Source of the DNA: Nocardiopsis sp. N85
GTDB taxonomy: Bacteria > Actinomycetota > Actinomycetes > Streptosporangiales > Streptosporangiaceae
Length of the DNA: 64,000 nt
Direction: 5' to 3'
Assembly: GCF_028882275.1 (NCBI RefSeq)
Contig: NZ_JARBUT010000004.1
Location: 1 to 64,000 of the forward strand
Shown: positions 43,192-52,546 of the stretch, piece after piece
Layout: each line of letters begins with the position of its first letter
Numbering within the stretch: position 1 is the stretch's first letter
Notes under the pieces: generated by a model
What the model was told of the DNA's origin: nothing
Database searches by the model: none
What the model saw: the letters and a program-made list of their open reading frames with translations, nothing else
Translations under genes and position numbers: made by a program

Positions 43192-44034
43192 TCAGACGGG
43201 CAGTCCCGGAGCGGCGACGCGCTCCGGCTCGGGGAAGCAGCGCACCGTCACCCGGCGCCCCTCCGGGGTCGGGCATCGCGACCCCGTCATCACACAGGCC
43301 CCGGTCCACAGCGCCAGCGCCACCAGCGCCACCCGGGTGGCCTCCTCACCGCGTTCGTCCACGGCGACCACGTCCTCGGCGGTCAGCTCCAACCGCTCGC
43401 GCAGGGCGACGAACCGCGCCATGAGGTCGCTGTGCGGGTACAGCGTCGTCAACAACCCCGCGCCGGTCTCCTCATAGCCCAGGATGCCGTTGTCGAACAG
43501 GCCGCGCGAAGGGCTGTACCCGGTGCCGTCGGGGCTCGGGCGCAACAAGTCCTCGAACGGCGTGGTGCCCAGGGCGTCACCGAACGAGATGACCTGCCGC
43601 ACCCGCGACCGTTCGGCCAGCTCCAGCGCCGCGGGCGCCAGATCGGCGCTCACCATCAGCAGCCTGGCGTCGGTCTCGGCCAAGGCCGCGCACTGGACGT
43701 CGGGATCGGATGCGGGGGACAGGGGCAGTGCCCGGCCGCCCACCGCCATCACGGTGTAGGTGGCCAGGAACCGGTCCGGTGAGACCGGGGCCAGCACGCC
43801 GACCACGTCCCCCAGGCACAGACCTCGCTGGCTCAGACCCGAGGCGGCCCGCTCCACCGTGGCGGCGAAGGCGAGCGCGTCCACGCGACGCCCCTCGGCG
43901 CGGATGGTCCCTCCGCGGCCGGGTCGCAGTCTGAGGCGTTCGCACAGACCGCCGGTCAATGAGCCGATGGGGTCGTCCCTGCGCGGCAGATGACGCCCAG
44001 GTCGTCCGGTTCCAGAAGACAGTCCTACCCCCAT
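43192..44034 (-). CDS. Truncated adenylation-domain protein (AMP-binding pseudoenzyme)
   Basis: This 280-residue protein follows the N-terminal half of acyl-CoA/aryl-CoA ligases (LSQRGLCLGDVVGVLAPVSP, LATYTVMAVGGRALPLSP). At the P-loop position, where SSGTTGxPKG is expected, the sequence reads ETGAGLLTT (residues 189-197). The C-terminal catalytic lobe is absent. It therefore cannot adenylate in the usual way. Retained structure with lost catalysis suggests a ligand-binding or regulatory role, which is inference. It converges on the anti-sigma-like ATPase gene. Confidence 0.65.
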   Translation of the reverse strand: MGVGLSSGTGRPGRHLPRRDDPIGSLTGGLCERLRLRPGRGGTIRAEGRRVDALAFAATVERAASGLSQRGLCLGDVVGVLAPVSPDRFLATYTVMAVGGRALPLSPASDPDVQCAALAETDARLLMVSADLAPAALELAERSRVRQVISFGDALGTTPFEDLLRPSPDGTGYSPSRGLFDNGILGYEETGAGLLTTLYPHSDLMARFVALRERLELTAEDVVAVDERGEEATRVALVALALWTGACVMTGSRCPTPEGRRVTVRCFPEPERVAAPGLPV

Positions 44035-44424
44035 GCGTTCCCCCAGTTCACCCTGGTGACGGTGGTACCGCCATCCGGGCTCGTCACGCCCCCTCCACGT
44101 GGCGAGCCCGGCGGCGCCGCACCGACCGGTCCGAGCGAGGTCCCTCCCCAGGTTCCACCTCGCGGCGATGCGGGTTCCCACCGGCCCCGGGAATCCCCCC
44201 GGAGCCGACGGTCCGCCGGGATCCGAGGTTCGGTCCGGGCCCGACGGCCGTTCTCGGAACGCGCGCCGACGTGCCACCGAGGTGCCAGGAGTGCGTGCGT
44301 CCCATGGCTTGAAGACTAGCGCGTACACGGTCGGATGCACATGCATATTGCTATGCAGATGCATATGTAGATTCGGTGCGCAGGAGAGTACGACACCCCC
44401 TTCGCGGGGGTTTCGGGGGAACCG
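44035..44424. promoter_or_regulatory. Promoter of AMP-binding gene with 18-bp-spaced direct repeats
   Basis: ATGCACATGCATAT (44335-44348) and ATGCAGATGCATAT (44353-44366) are direct repeats differing at one base, starts 18 bp apart. They are AT-rich in a GC-rich setting and look like operators. A hairpin ACCCCC...GGGGGT at 44395-44411 sits next to the stop of the STAND regulator. Confidence 0.5.
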
Positions 44425-46989
44425 TCAGGTCTGGTCTCCGTGGCTGTCCATCCACGCGGCGATCTGCGTGCGCGAGTGGAAGCCCATCTTCCGGTTGATG
44501 TTGGCGATGTGCCGGGCCGCCGTGGCCGGGGTGATGAACAGTGCCCGGGCGATCTCCGGGTTGCTCCCGCCCTTGCTCACCAATCGGGCGACCTCCAGCT
44601 CCCGCCGCGTCAACCGCTCCTGCGGAGGTGTCGTCTCCGGAGGGGGCGGCGGGGTCGGGGTCGGTTTCGGCCGGGTCGTCCGGGCGTTCGAGCGCCGGGG
44701 CCGCTCAGGGCCACCACCGGCGGAGGGGGCGCCGCGCCGCGCCGGCGGTCGCCTGCCCTCCTCGGACAGTCGTTCGGCCTCCCGTACCGCCTCGGCCGTG
44801 CCCAGGGCGCGCCCCTGCTCCCAGAGGGCGACCAGCCGGCGCCTGCGCCGCCGTGCCCGCTCGACCTCGGCGAACGGCCATGGGGCCGGGTGCGTCGGCA
44901 ACCCCAGCTGCTCGCGCATCTGCACGGCCGCTCCGGCCAACCGACAGGCCGGGTCGCGCATGCCCGAATCGAAGGCGACCCGGGCGATCGAGATCAGCGC
45001 CCGCCCCACCTCCGCGCGCTGCCCGCTCGCGTGGGAGAGCAGCAGACCCTCGCTCAGGTAATCGTAGGCCTGACCGATCCGCTCCTGGGCGTGCGCCACC
45101 CGACCGATGCCGGCCAGGCAGCGCGCCTCCTCGGCGGGGGCGCCGATCAGTCGCTGGGTGTCCAGCGCCTCCCGGTAGCAGCGGTCCGCCGTCACCAGGT
45201 CCCCGCCCAGTTCGGCGGCCCGGGCCTGACCGATGAGGGTGACGCCCACGCCCCACCGGTGATCGATCCCGCGCAGGAGGGTCAGCGCCGCGTTGTAGTG
45301 CTGGTCGGCGGTCTGGTGATCGTCCTGTTGGGCGGCCAACGCGCCCCGGGTGCCCAGGGCGATCGCCTCGCCCCACAGGTCGCCGGACTCACGGCACAGC
45401 CGCAGGGCCTCCTCCACCCGTACCGCGGCCTGGTCGGGCACCCGCTCACGTACCTCCACCAGGGCCAACAGGTTCAGGGCGGTGCGCACGAAGACCTCGT
45501 CGCCGGACTCACGGCACAGCCGCAGGCCCTCCTCGCCCAGGGACAACGCCAGGGCGTGGTCGCGACGCACCCGCGCCAACTGGGCCCGGCCCACCAGGGC
45601 GCGCGCCCGGGAGGGCGCCTTGTCCGCCTCGTCCATCCCCAAAAGCAGGTCCATGAGGTGGGCGCCCTCGGAGTAGTCGTGGTGGCTCACCCAGTGCGCC
45701 ACCAGGCTCGCCGCCAGACGCAGCCCCGCCTCGGCCCTGCCCTCGCGGTGGGCCCACCGCAGCAGCGAGCGCAACGTGTCGTACTCGGCGACCACCCGGC
45801 GCCGCCCGGAGTCGCGTTCGCTCCAGGGCATCGACCGGCTCGACTCCAACTTGTGGCCCAGGTCCTCGGCCAAGCGCGACATCCGGTCCAGCAGGCGTTC
45901 CCGGAACGTCTCGTCCTCGTCGGCCTCGACCAGCCGCTCGGCGGCGAACGACCGCAACGCCTCGGGCAGCCGGTATCGCAACCGGCCCTCGAACTCACCG
46001 GTGATGGTGATGAGCGACCGGTTCAGCAGGGACGCCAGCAGGTCCAGGACCTCGGTCTCGGCCAGGTCGTCACCGGTGCACACCTGCTCGGCCGACTCCA
46101 GGTCCCAGCCCCGGAACACCGACAGACGGCGCAACAGCACGCGTTCGGGTTCGGGCAGGGCGCGGTAGACGAAGTCGAGCACGATCGGCAGCACCTCGCT
46201 GCGCGAGACCGCCTGACCCGGTCCCGGTCGGAACTCGGGGGAGGCCAGGTGCGTGCGCAGGCTCTCGGCGAGTCCGGCCGGGCCGACACCGGGAACGCTC
46301 CCGCCGAGCACCTCGATGCCCAACGGGACCCCGCCGGCGAGGTCGCACAGCACCGCCGCGGTCTCCAGTTCGTCGGGAGACGCGGAGAAGCGGGGATCGC
46401 GGATCCGGGCCCGGTCCAGGAACAACCGCACCGCCTCGGAGTCCCCCGGGTCGGGGGGAGGCGCGTTGCGCGCGGCCACCGGCAGCGCCATGGGCGTCAT
46501 CCGCCACACCGTCCCGCCCGACAGCCGGACCGGATCCAGCGCGGTGATCAGCACCGACACCTCGGGGCAGCAGGCCAGCAGGGTCTCCCCGATCTCCGTC
46601 ACCGCTTCGGCGACGTGACCACAGGAGTCCAACACCAACAACAACCGACGGTCGCGCAGCGCCTCGACCACCGTGGTCGCCAACGGCTGCCCCGGTTCCT
46701 CGATCACGCCCACGGCGTGCGCCACCCGGGCGTGGACCTCCAGGGAGGTGTGCGCGTCGGTCAGGTCCGCCAGCCACACCCCGTCGGGGAACGCCGCGGT
46801 GGACTGTTCGGCCACGCGCAGCGCCAACCGGGTCTTGCCGATCCCCTCGGTGCCGCACAGGGTCACCGAGCGGCTGGAGTCGAGCAGCCGGAGCAGGCTG
46901 CTCAGGTCCCGCTCGCGGCCCACGAAGCCGGTGCCCGGCCGAGGGAGGTTGTGCCGCGCGGGCGCGGTCAAAGGTGCCATGGCCTTCAC
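44425..46989 (-). CDS. STAND-LuxR regulator (NB-ARC, TPR, LuxR HTH), copy 1
   Basis: The protein has 854 residues. The ATPase domain opens with FVGRERDLSSLLRLL, Walker A GTEGIGKTRLAL and the Walker B region LLLVLDSCGH. TPR-like repeats fill residues about 370-720, and residues about 785-854 form a LuxR HTH (LTRRELEVARLVSKGGSNPE, ATAARHIANINRKMG). It is a large ATP-dependent regulator with an unknown inducer. Copy 2 upstream is a paralogue, and 145 bp separate them. The TPR region contains a 28-bp repeat with 120-bp spacing. Confidence 0.9.
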   Translation of the reverse strand: MKAMAPLTAPARHNLPRPGTGFVGRERDLSSLLRLLDSSRSVTLCGTEGIGKTRLALRVAEQSTAAFPDGVWLADLTDAHTSLEVHARVAHAVGVIEEPGQPLATTVVEALRDRRLLLVLDSCGHVAEAVTEIGETLLACCPEVSVLITALDPVRLSGGTVWRMTPMALPVAARNAPPPDPGDSEAVRLFLDRARIRDPRFSASPDELETAAVLCDLAGGVPLGIEVLGGSVPGVGPAGLAESLRTHLASPEFRPGPGQAVSRSEVLPIVLDFVYRALPEPERVLLRRLSVFRGWDLESAEQVCTGDDLAETEVLDLLASLLNRSLITITGEFEGRLRYRLPEALRSFAAERLVEADEDETFRERLLDRMSRLAEDLGHKLESSRSMPWSERDSGRRRVVAEYDTLRSLLRWAHREGRAEAGLRLAASLVAHWVSHHDYSEGAHLMDLLLGMDEADKAPSRARALVGRAQLARVRRDHALALSLGEEGLRLCRESGDEVFVRTALNLLALVEVRERVPDQAAVRVEEALRLCRESGDLWGEAIALGTRGALAAQQDDHQTADQHYNAALTLLRGIDHRWGVGVTLIGQARAAELGGDLVTADRCYREALDTQRLIGAPAEEARCLAGIGRVAHAQERIGQAYDYLSEGLLLSHASGQRAEVGRALISIARVAFDSGMRDPACRLAGAAVQMREQLGLPTHPAPWPFAEVERARRRRRRLVALWEQGRALGTAEAVREAERLSEEGRRPPARRGAPSAGGGPERPRRSNARTTRPKPTPTPPPPPETTPPQERLTRRELEVARLVSKGGSNPEIARALFITPATAARHIANINRKMGFHSRTQIAAWMDSHGDQT

Positions 46990-47134
46990 ATGTCGGGGCG
47001 GTCGGGGAGGTCCTCACCGTGGTCGGGGGGTCATGGTGGCAAGGGGGACTTCTTCATCGGGGGAGGTGCCGGGAATCTCTGTCTTAGCGCCTGCGCGCGC
47101 TGTGTGCAAGTGCGCCGAGGGGGCACCGGGCCGC

Positions 47135-49588
47135 TTATGTCCGTTCTTGGGCGGAAGTCCAGCCGGTCAGCTGTGTTCGGGACGAAATCGAGAGTTTTCT
47201 GAAGATGTTCGCTATATGTCGGGCCGCGGTGGCCTGACTGATGGTGAGCCGATCGGCGATCTCCCGATTGGACAGCCCCTGCTCGGCGAGTTCGGCGATC
47301 TCCCGTTCCCGGGGGGTGAGGGTGACCGGTTCGGCCGGGCGGTCCGAGACCCGGGGGAAGGCCAGGGCCCGATCCCGCACCTGTTCCAACGGCAGCGACC
47401 GCCAGGCGTTCCAGGCGTTGACGGTCCGCGCCGACCCCACCCGTCGTTCCACGGCCGAGCGCAATCGGACCGTCTCCGCCGAGGGCCGGTCCAGCGCGGT
47501 CCGCAGGTCGGCGGCCACCCCCGCCAGGGCGGCGGCCCGTTCGGCCTCCTCCTCGGCCAGGGCCAGCTCGCCCAGCGCCTCCATCGCCCGGGCCACCGCG
47601 ATGCGCTGCCCGGAGGTGAAGCTCACCCGCAGGCACGAGGCCAGGGGCTCGCGCGCCTCCAGGATCCGCCCCTCGGCGAGGTAGAGCCGGCCCAGTTCGC
47701 GCGAACAGTGCGCGGTGGCCGGGGCCGCCCCCAGTTCCTCGAACACCGTCAGTGCCTCGGCGAACAGCTCGCGGGCCCGTTCGAAGTCGTCCTGTTCGGC
47801 GGCGATCGACCCCAACACGTGCAGGGAGCGCGCCACGCTCCACCGGTCGTGCAGCTTCTCACCCAGCTCGATGCAGTGCCGCAGGTGCTCCACGGCGCGA
47901 TCGGGTTCCCCGCGTCGCCGGGCCAGCTGGGCCAGCACGCCCAAGGCGGTCGCCTCGGTGAGCGGATCGCCGGCCTGCTCGGCCCAGGCCAGAGCGCGCT
48001 CGGCGTGACCGAGACCCTCCTCCAGGGCGTTGGTGCGCAGCGCCAGCGCCGCCATGGTGGCCAGGGCGGAGGCCGCGGCGCCCGCCTCCCGGCAGGCCCG
48101 TGCCGCCTCCAAGGCGCACATGGCCAGAGTGGACACCCGCGGGGCCACGTCCACGTCCAGACGCAGCTCGGCCTGGAGGGCCAGGGCCCGCGCCCGCAGC
48201 CAGGGCGACTGCCCGTCGGGGTCGGCGGCCAGCACCGTCTCCAGGACACGGCCGCCCTCGGCGGCCAGGTCGCGCACCAGCCAGTAGGGGCGCAGCGCCA
48301 CGCACACCCGAAGCGCCTCGTCCACACGGCCCCGCGAGAGGGCCCACGTCACCACCCGGGCGTGGTTCTCCCGGTGATGGTCCAACAGGCGCAGATGGGC
48401 CAGCCGCTCGGGCCAGCCCAACGGGGAGCGGGAGTTCTCGGCGGCCTCCTCCAACCGGGAGACGCAGAACTCCAGGTAGCGGGCCCAGCGTTCGTCCTCG
48501 CCGCCGCCCTCGGCCAGGTGCTCGGCCGCGTAGGCGCGCACGGTCTCGGTGAGCCGGTAGTGGGCGGTGCCCTCGATCTCGGCGTCCACCACGATGAGGG
48601 ACTTGTCCAAGAGCGAGAAGTGCAGCGGCAGGATGTCCGCCGGGTCGACCCCGTCGCCCGAGCACACGTCCTCGGCGGCCTCCAGGTACCAGGTCCCGAA
48701 CACCGACAACCGGTGCAGCAACGCCCGCTCCGGCTCGCTCAGCAGGTCGTGGCTCCACTCCAGGACCGCCCGCAGCGTGCGCTGACGCGGCGGCAGACCG
48801 CCGGATCCGTCGCTGGTGAGCAGCTGGAACCGGTCGTCCAGGCGGCGCAGGATCTGTTGCACCGACAGCACCCGTACACGTGCCGCGGCCAGTTCGATGG
48901 CCAACGGCATGCCGTCGAGCAGTCGACAGATCTCGGCGATGTAGCCGGAGTTCTCCCGGGTCATCTCGAACCCGGAGCGGGCGGCGTGCGCCCGGGTGAC
49001 GAACAGACGCACGGACTCGTAGCGCTGGGCGTCGCGCCGGGGCAGCGGGGCCGGGTCGGCGGAGTAGGGGTCGGTGGGGGTGGGCCGGGCGGGCAACGAC
49101 AGCGGGGGCACCCGCCAGATGCTCTCCTCGGGCACGTGCAGCGGCTGCCGGCTGGTGGTCAGGATCCGCACCCGGGGACAGTCGCGCAGCACCGCCCGGC
49201 ACAGCCGGCCGATCGCGTCGACGGCGTGCTCACAGGTGTCCAGGAACAGCAGCAGGCTCTGGGTGCGCAGCGCGGTGATGACGGCGTCGGTCATCGTGCG
49301 GGCGTCGTCCTCGACCGCCTGGAGGACCCCGGCCACGGCGCGCAGCACCTGGTCCTCGGTGGAGGCCTCGCTCAGATCGACGAAGCGCACCCCGTCGGGG
49401 AACCGGCGTATCACCCGCTCGGCCAGGTGCAGGGCCAGCCTGGTCTTGCCGATCCCGCCGGTCCCGGTCAGCGTGACCATCCGGGCGGTGCCCAGCAGGC
49501 GGCCCAGATCGACGATGTCGCGTTCACGGCCGACGAAGCGGATGAACTCGCCGGCGGACAGGGGCAGGTTGTGGCGAGGAGGAGACAT
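47135..49588 (-). CDS. STAND-LuxR regulator (NB-ARC, TPR, LuxR HTH), copy 2
   Basis: This 817-residue paralogue of the next gene has FIRFVGRERDIVDLGRLLG, Walker A GTGGIGKTRLAL and LLLFLDTCEH. GMPLAIELAAARVRVLS belongs to the NB-ARC core, with helical repeats following. The C-terminal LuxR HTH is LTPREREIAELAEQGLSNRE with ATAARHIANIFRKL. ATG 49588 is the only start with the core intact. There is no good Shine-Dalgarno, so the mRNA may be leaderless. Two tandem copies imply duplication. Confidence 0.9.
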   Translation of the reverse strand: MSPPRHNLPLSAGEFIRFVGRERDIVDLGRLLGTARMVTLTGTGGIGKTRLALHLAERVIRRFPDGVRFVDLSEASTEDQVLRAVAGVLQAVEDDARTMTDAVITALRTQSLLLFLDTCEHAVDAIGRLCRAVLRDCPRVRILTTSRQPLHVPEESIWRVPPLSLPARPTPTDPYSADPAPLPRRDAQRYESVRLFVTRAHAARSGFEMTRENSGYIAEICRLLDGMPLAIELAAARVRVLSVQQILRRLDDRFQLLTSDGSGGLPPRQRTLRAVLEWSHDLLSEPERALLHRLSVFGTWYLEAAEDVCSGDGVDPADILPLHFSLLDKSLIVVDAEIEGTAHYRLTETVRAYAAEHLAEGGGEDERWARYLEFCVSRLEEAAENSRSPLGWPERLAHLRLLDHHRENHARVVTWALSRGRVDEALRVCVALRPYWLVRDLAAEGGRVLETVLAADPDGQSPWLRARALALQAELRLDVDVAPRVSTLAMCALEAARACREAGAAASALATMAALALRTNALEEGLGHAERALAWAEQAGDPLTEATALGVLAQLARRRGEPDRAVEHLRHCIELGEKLHDRWSVARSLHVLGSIAAEQDDFERARELFAEALTVFEELGAAPATAHCSRELGRLYLAEGRILEAREPLASCLRVSFTSGQRIAVARAMEALGELALAEEEAERAAALAGVAADLRTALDRPSAETVRLRSAVERRVGSARTVNAWNAWRSLPLEQVRDRALAFPRVSDRPAEPVTLTPREREIAELAEQGLSNREIADRLTISQATAARHIANIFRKLSISSRTQLTGWTSAQERT

Positions 49589-49763
49589 GGCCTCGATTAC
49601 TAGGGCACCGAACGGCCCACGACACGGATCGGTCCGGACCCGGGCGCGGAGAACAGCTTTCATCAGTGTCGCATCCCGTACCCGAACCTGTCCCGGGAAT
49701 GGCCGGTTCCGGCATGAGCGGTCGGAAACCGCCCATGCCGGTCGCTTCCGCGTCGCGGAGCGG

Positions 49764-51116
49764 CTACTCTGTGCCGCCTTCCGGGCCGCCTTCCGGGCCG
49801 CCGGTCGGGGTCCAGGTCGCCGGGTCGGCGGCCGCCTGTTCCCCGCTGCCCATGTCCTTGACCTCGTGGTCGCCGTCCTCGTCGAAGGGCGGGAACCACA
49901 CGAAGGGGATGCCCTTCTTCGAGGCGTACTGGATCTGCTTGCCGACCTTGGCGGTGGAGTGGAACACCTCGGTGTTGAACCCGCGCGAGCGCAGCAGCTC
50001 ACCCGTGGCCAGGGCCTCGCGACGACGCTCGGCGTCGGGCACCACCACCATGACGTCGGTCGGGCAGACCCGGCCGCCCTCGATCCGGCCCTCGGCGACG
50101 AGCTTGGCGAAGATCCGGGTCAGGCCGATGGAGATGCCCACACCCGGCAGCCTGCGCCGGATGAACTGCCCGGCCAGGTCCTCGTAGCGGCCGCCCGCGC
50201 AGATGCTGCCGTAGTCGGGGTCGTCGTCGAAGGACGCCTCGTAGACCGTGCCGGTGTAGTAGTCCAGCCCGCGCGCGATCGACAGGTCCGCCACCACCGC
50301 GCCCTCGGGCAGGTCGGCCAGGTCGTCCATGACGAACGTCAGCTCCTCCAGCCCCTCCTCCAGGAGGGGTGAGGACACGCCCAGGTCACGCACCCGGGCG
50401 GGTACGTCCGCGCCGGTGCCGCGGATCCGGGCCAGCGCGAGGCAGGCCCCGGCCTGGTCGTCGGTCAGCCCGGCCTCGACCAGGATCGCCCGGACCCCGT
50501 CGTCGCCGATCTTGTGGAGCTTGTCCACGGCGCGGATGACCGTGATCGGGTCCTTGACGCCCAGACCCTCGTAGAAGCCCTGGAGGACCTTGCGGTTGTT
50601 GACGTTGAGCGTCCAGGCCGGGATGTCCAGGCCGCTGAGCACCCGGTGCACGATGCGCGGCAGCTCGGCATCGAAGTGCAGCGGTACGGAGTCGACGTTG
50701 ATGACGTCGATGTCGCACTGGGTGAACTCGCGGAAACGCCCCTCCTGCGGTCGTTCGCCCCGCCACACGCGCTGCATCTGGTAGCGCTTGAACGGGAACG
50801 TCAACTCGTTGAAGTGCTGGGCGACGTACCGGGCGAAGGGCACCGTCAGGTCGAAGTGCAACCCCAGCCTGGCATCGGATTCGTCCTTGGGGTCGGCTTG
50901 GAGGCGGTGCAGGGTGTAGACCTCCTGTGAGGTCTCGCCCTTGGCCATCAGCACGTCCAGGTTCTCCACGGACGGGGTCTCCACGGACGCGAAGCCGAAG
51001 GACTCGAATCCGGCGCGGATATGGTCCAGCCAGCGCTGCTCCACGGCCCGGACCCGAGGGGTCCATTCGGGGAAGCCACTGATGGGGGCGGGGCGGACGA
51101 CGCGCTGATCGGACAT
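49764..51116 (-). CDS. hisS: Histidyl-tRNA synthetase
   Basis: This 450-residue class II synthetase shows LGLHFDLTVPFARYVAQHF, RVWRGERPQEGRFREFTQCD, histidine-loop residues in ARGLDYYTGTVYE and motif 3 in GISIGLTRI. A C-terminal anticodon-binding domain follows (VMVVVPDAERRREAL). It charges tRNA-His. The C-terminal tail PTGGPEGGPEGGTE is an unusual low-complexity extension. No T-box was seen upstream. Confidence 0.95.
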   Translation of the reverse strand: MSDQRVVRPAPISGFPEWTPRVRAVEQRWLDHIRAGFESFGFASVETPSVENLDVLMAKGETSQEVYTLHRLQADPKDESDARLGLHFDLTVPFARYVAQHFNELTFPFKRYQMQRVWRGERPQEGRFREFTQCDIDVINVDSVPLHFDAELPRIVHRVLSGLDIPAWTLNVNNRKVLQGFYEGLGVKDPITVIRAVDKLHKIGDDGVRAILVEAGLTDDQAGACLALARIRGTGADVPARVRDLGVSSPLLEEGLEELTFVMDDLADLPEGAVVADLSIARGLDYYTGTVYEASFDDDPDYGSICAGGRYEDLAGQFIRRRLPGVGISIGLTRIFAKLVAEGRIEGGRVCPTDVMVVVPDAERRREALATGELLRSRGFNTEVFHSTAKVGKQIQYASKKGIPFVWFPPFDEDGDHEVKDMGSGEQAAADPATWTPTGGPEGGPEGGTE

Positions 51117-51833
51117 GCGGGGTTCTCGGCTCCCTGGAAGTCGTATCGGGAAGGACGCCTCGCGAGACGGAACGGAGGCGTGCCCATCCTAACGACCGAC
51201 CGGGGCGTGTGTCGGGGATCCGGGCATGGCCACCACCGGCCCACGTGGACGGTTGTGGGCCGGTGGGGCTCCGGCGAACGATCGGGACCGGTGACGACCA
51301 CTCCGACGCCGAAGAGCGAGACGTCGGTGGCCGGTCGCGTCCGGGGACGTCGCCGACGGCTCTCGCGGGGCGGTCGGGTGCTCGTGCCAGGAGTCGGTTC
51401 CGCGACCGCGTACGTCATGCGGGAGCCCTGCCTCCACCGTAGACGCAGTGGACGGTGCCGGACAGGGATCGGCGCGGCCGAAAGCGGCCGAAAACGGTCG
51501 CTCACAATGTCGTAAAGTCCCTCCCCCGGGGTAGGGGAGTGTGCTTGCATGATCACGCTCGGTTCCCGGAAGGGAACGCACCGCCATCGAGCCTCCTTCA
51601 GAGGTCCGATGGTCCTTCGTCCTGCCCGGGATCCGTCCCTCCGATGATGTGAGAAAGCGGACCCGCGCCACCACTGTGCCAAAACGCCGTCCAAAACGGC
51701 CGTCCGGTGTTAGGTTCCAGGAGCGGCGACCCTCGCGGGGGTATCGGACCCGAGAGCGCCGTGCCCCTCGAAAGACCGGGCCGTCCGAGTCCCATCCGTT
51801 CGTTCGGCCCCGGCACTCTCGCTAGGACTAACT
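51117..51833. promoter_or_regulatory. Long spacer between hisS and cvnD-like gene
   Basis: This gap of about 700 bp holds no recognised gene. CGGCCGAAA is repeated at 51475-51483 and 51485-51493 (10-bp step). CCAAAACG is repeated at 51679-51686 and 51691-51698 (12-bp step). A conservon's cvnABC genes would be expected before a cvnD but are absent. The promoters of both flanking genes should lie here. Confidence 0.4.
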
Positions 51834-52451
51834 GTGATCGATCCAGCCAAAAGCACGAACGATGTCCACGCCCCCGGCGCACTGTCGACGAAGATCATCA
51901 TCGCCGGCGGCTTCGGCGTCGGTAAGACCACGTTCGTCGGTGCCGTCTCGGAGATCCCGCCGGTGCGCACCGAGGCCGCGGTCACCGCGGCCAGTGCCGG
52001 GGTCGACGACCTCTCGCACACTCCGGACAAGACCAGTACGACGGTGGCGATGGACTTCGGCCGCATCTCACTGGACACCGACCTGACCCTGTTCCTGTTC
52101 GGAACGCCCGGGCAGCAACGGTTCTGGTTCATGTGGGACGACCTGGTGCGCGGGGCCCTGGGGGCGGTGATCCTGGCCGACACCCGCAGATTGGAGGACA
52201 CCTTCCAGGCGCTGGACTACTTCGAGCGCCAGTACCGGTTGCCCTTCGTCGTCGCCGTCAACGAGTTCGACCCCGAGGGGCTCTACAGCGCGGAGGAACT
52301 GCGCGACGCCCTCGACCTCACCCCCGACGTCCCGGTCGTGCGCTGTGACGCCCGTGACCGCAAGTCCGTCGTGCGGGTGCTCGTCACCCTCGTCAAACAC
52401 GCCATGGCGGTGGAGGCCCGCCAACGCGGCCGACGCCAACTCGTCTACTGA
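51834..52451 (+). CDS. CvnD-like ATP/GTP-binding protein
   Basis: This 205-residue small GTPase-like protein has the Walker A motif GGFGVGKTTF at residues 25-34, and VAMDFGRISLDTDLTLFLFG followed by TPGQQRFWFMWDDLVRGA. The base-recognition motif appears as VAVNEFDPEG. These features fit CvnD of actinobacterial conservons, where it works with CvnA (kinase), CvnB and CvnC. None of those partners flank it here, so it is an orphan. The start is GTG 51834. Confidence 0.85.
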   Translation: MIDPAKSTNDVHAPGALSTKIIIAGGFGVGKTTFVGAVSEIPPVRTEAAVTAASAGVDDLSHTPDKTSTTVAMDFGRISLDTDLTLFLFGTPGQQRFWFMWDDLVRGALGAVILADTRRLEDTFQALDYFERQYRLPFVVAVNEFDPEGLYSAEELRDALDLTPDVPVVRCDARDRKSVVRVLVTLVKHAMAVEARQRGRRQLVY

Positions 52452-52454
52452 TCC

Positions 52455-52476
52455 GGACCGGCCGGCCGGCCGGTCC
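52455..52476. repeat. 22-bp perfect palindrome
   Basis: GGACCG-GCCGGCCGGC-CGGTCC is identical to its reverse complement over 22 bp and follows the CvnD-like stop. It may contribute to termination or be a binding site. Confidence 0.6.
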
Positions 52477-52488
52477 GTGCGGCCGGTT

Positions 52489-52510
52489 CCCCGAACGTGT
52501 GCGTTCGGGG
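52489..52510 (+). terminator. Terminator hairpin between CvnD-like and secA2
   Basis: A perfect 9-bp stem, CCCCGAACG (52489-52497) and CGTTCGGGG (52502-52510), surrounds a 4-base loop. It is followed by TCTTG. Confidence 0.65.
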
Positions 52511-52546
52511 TCTTGTGAGGTGTGTGTCCGGCGTTACCCTGTGGGG

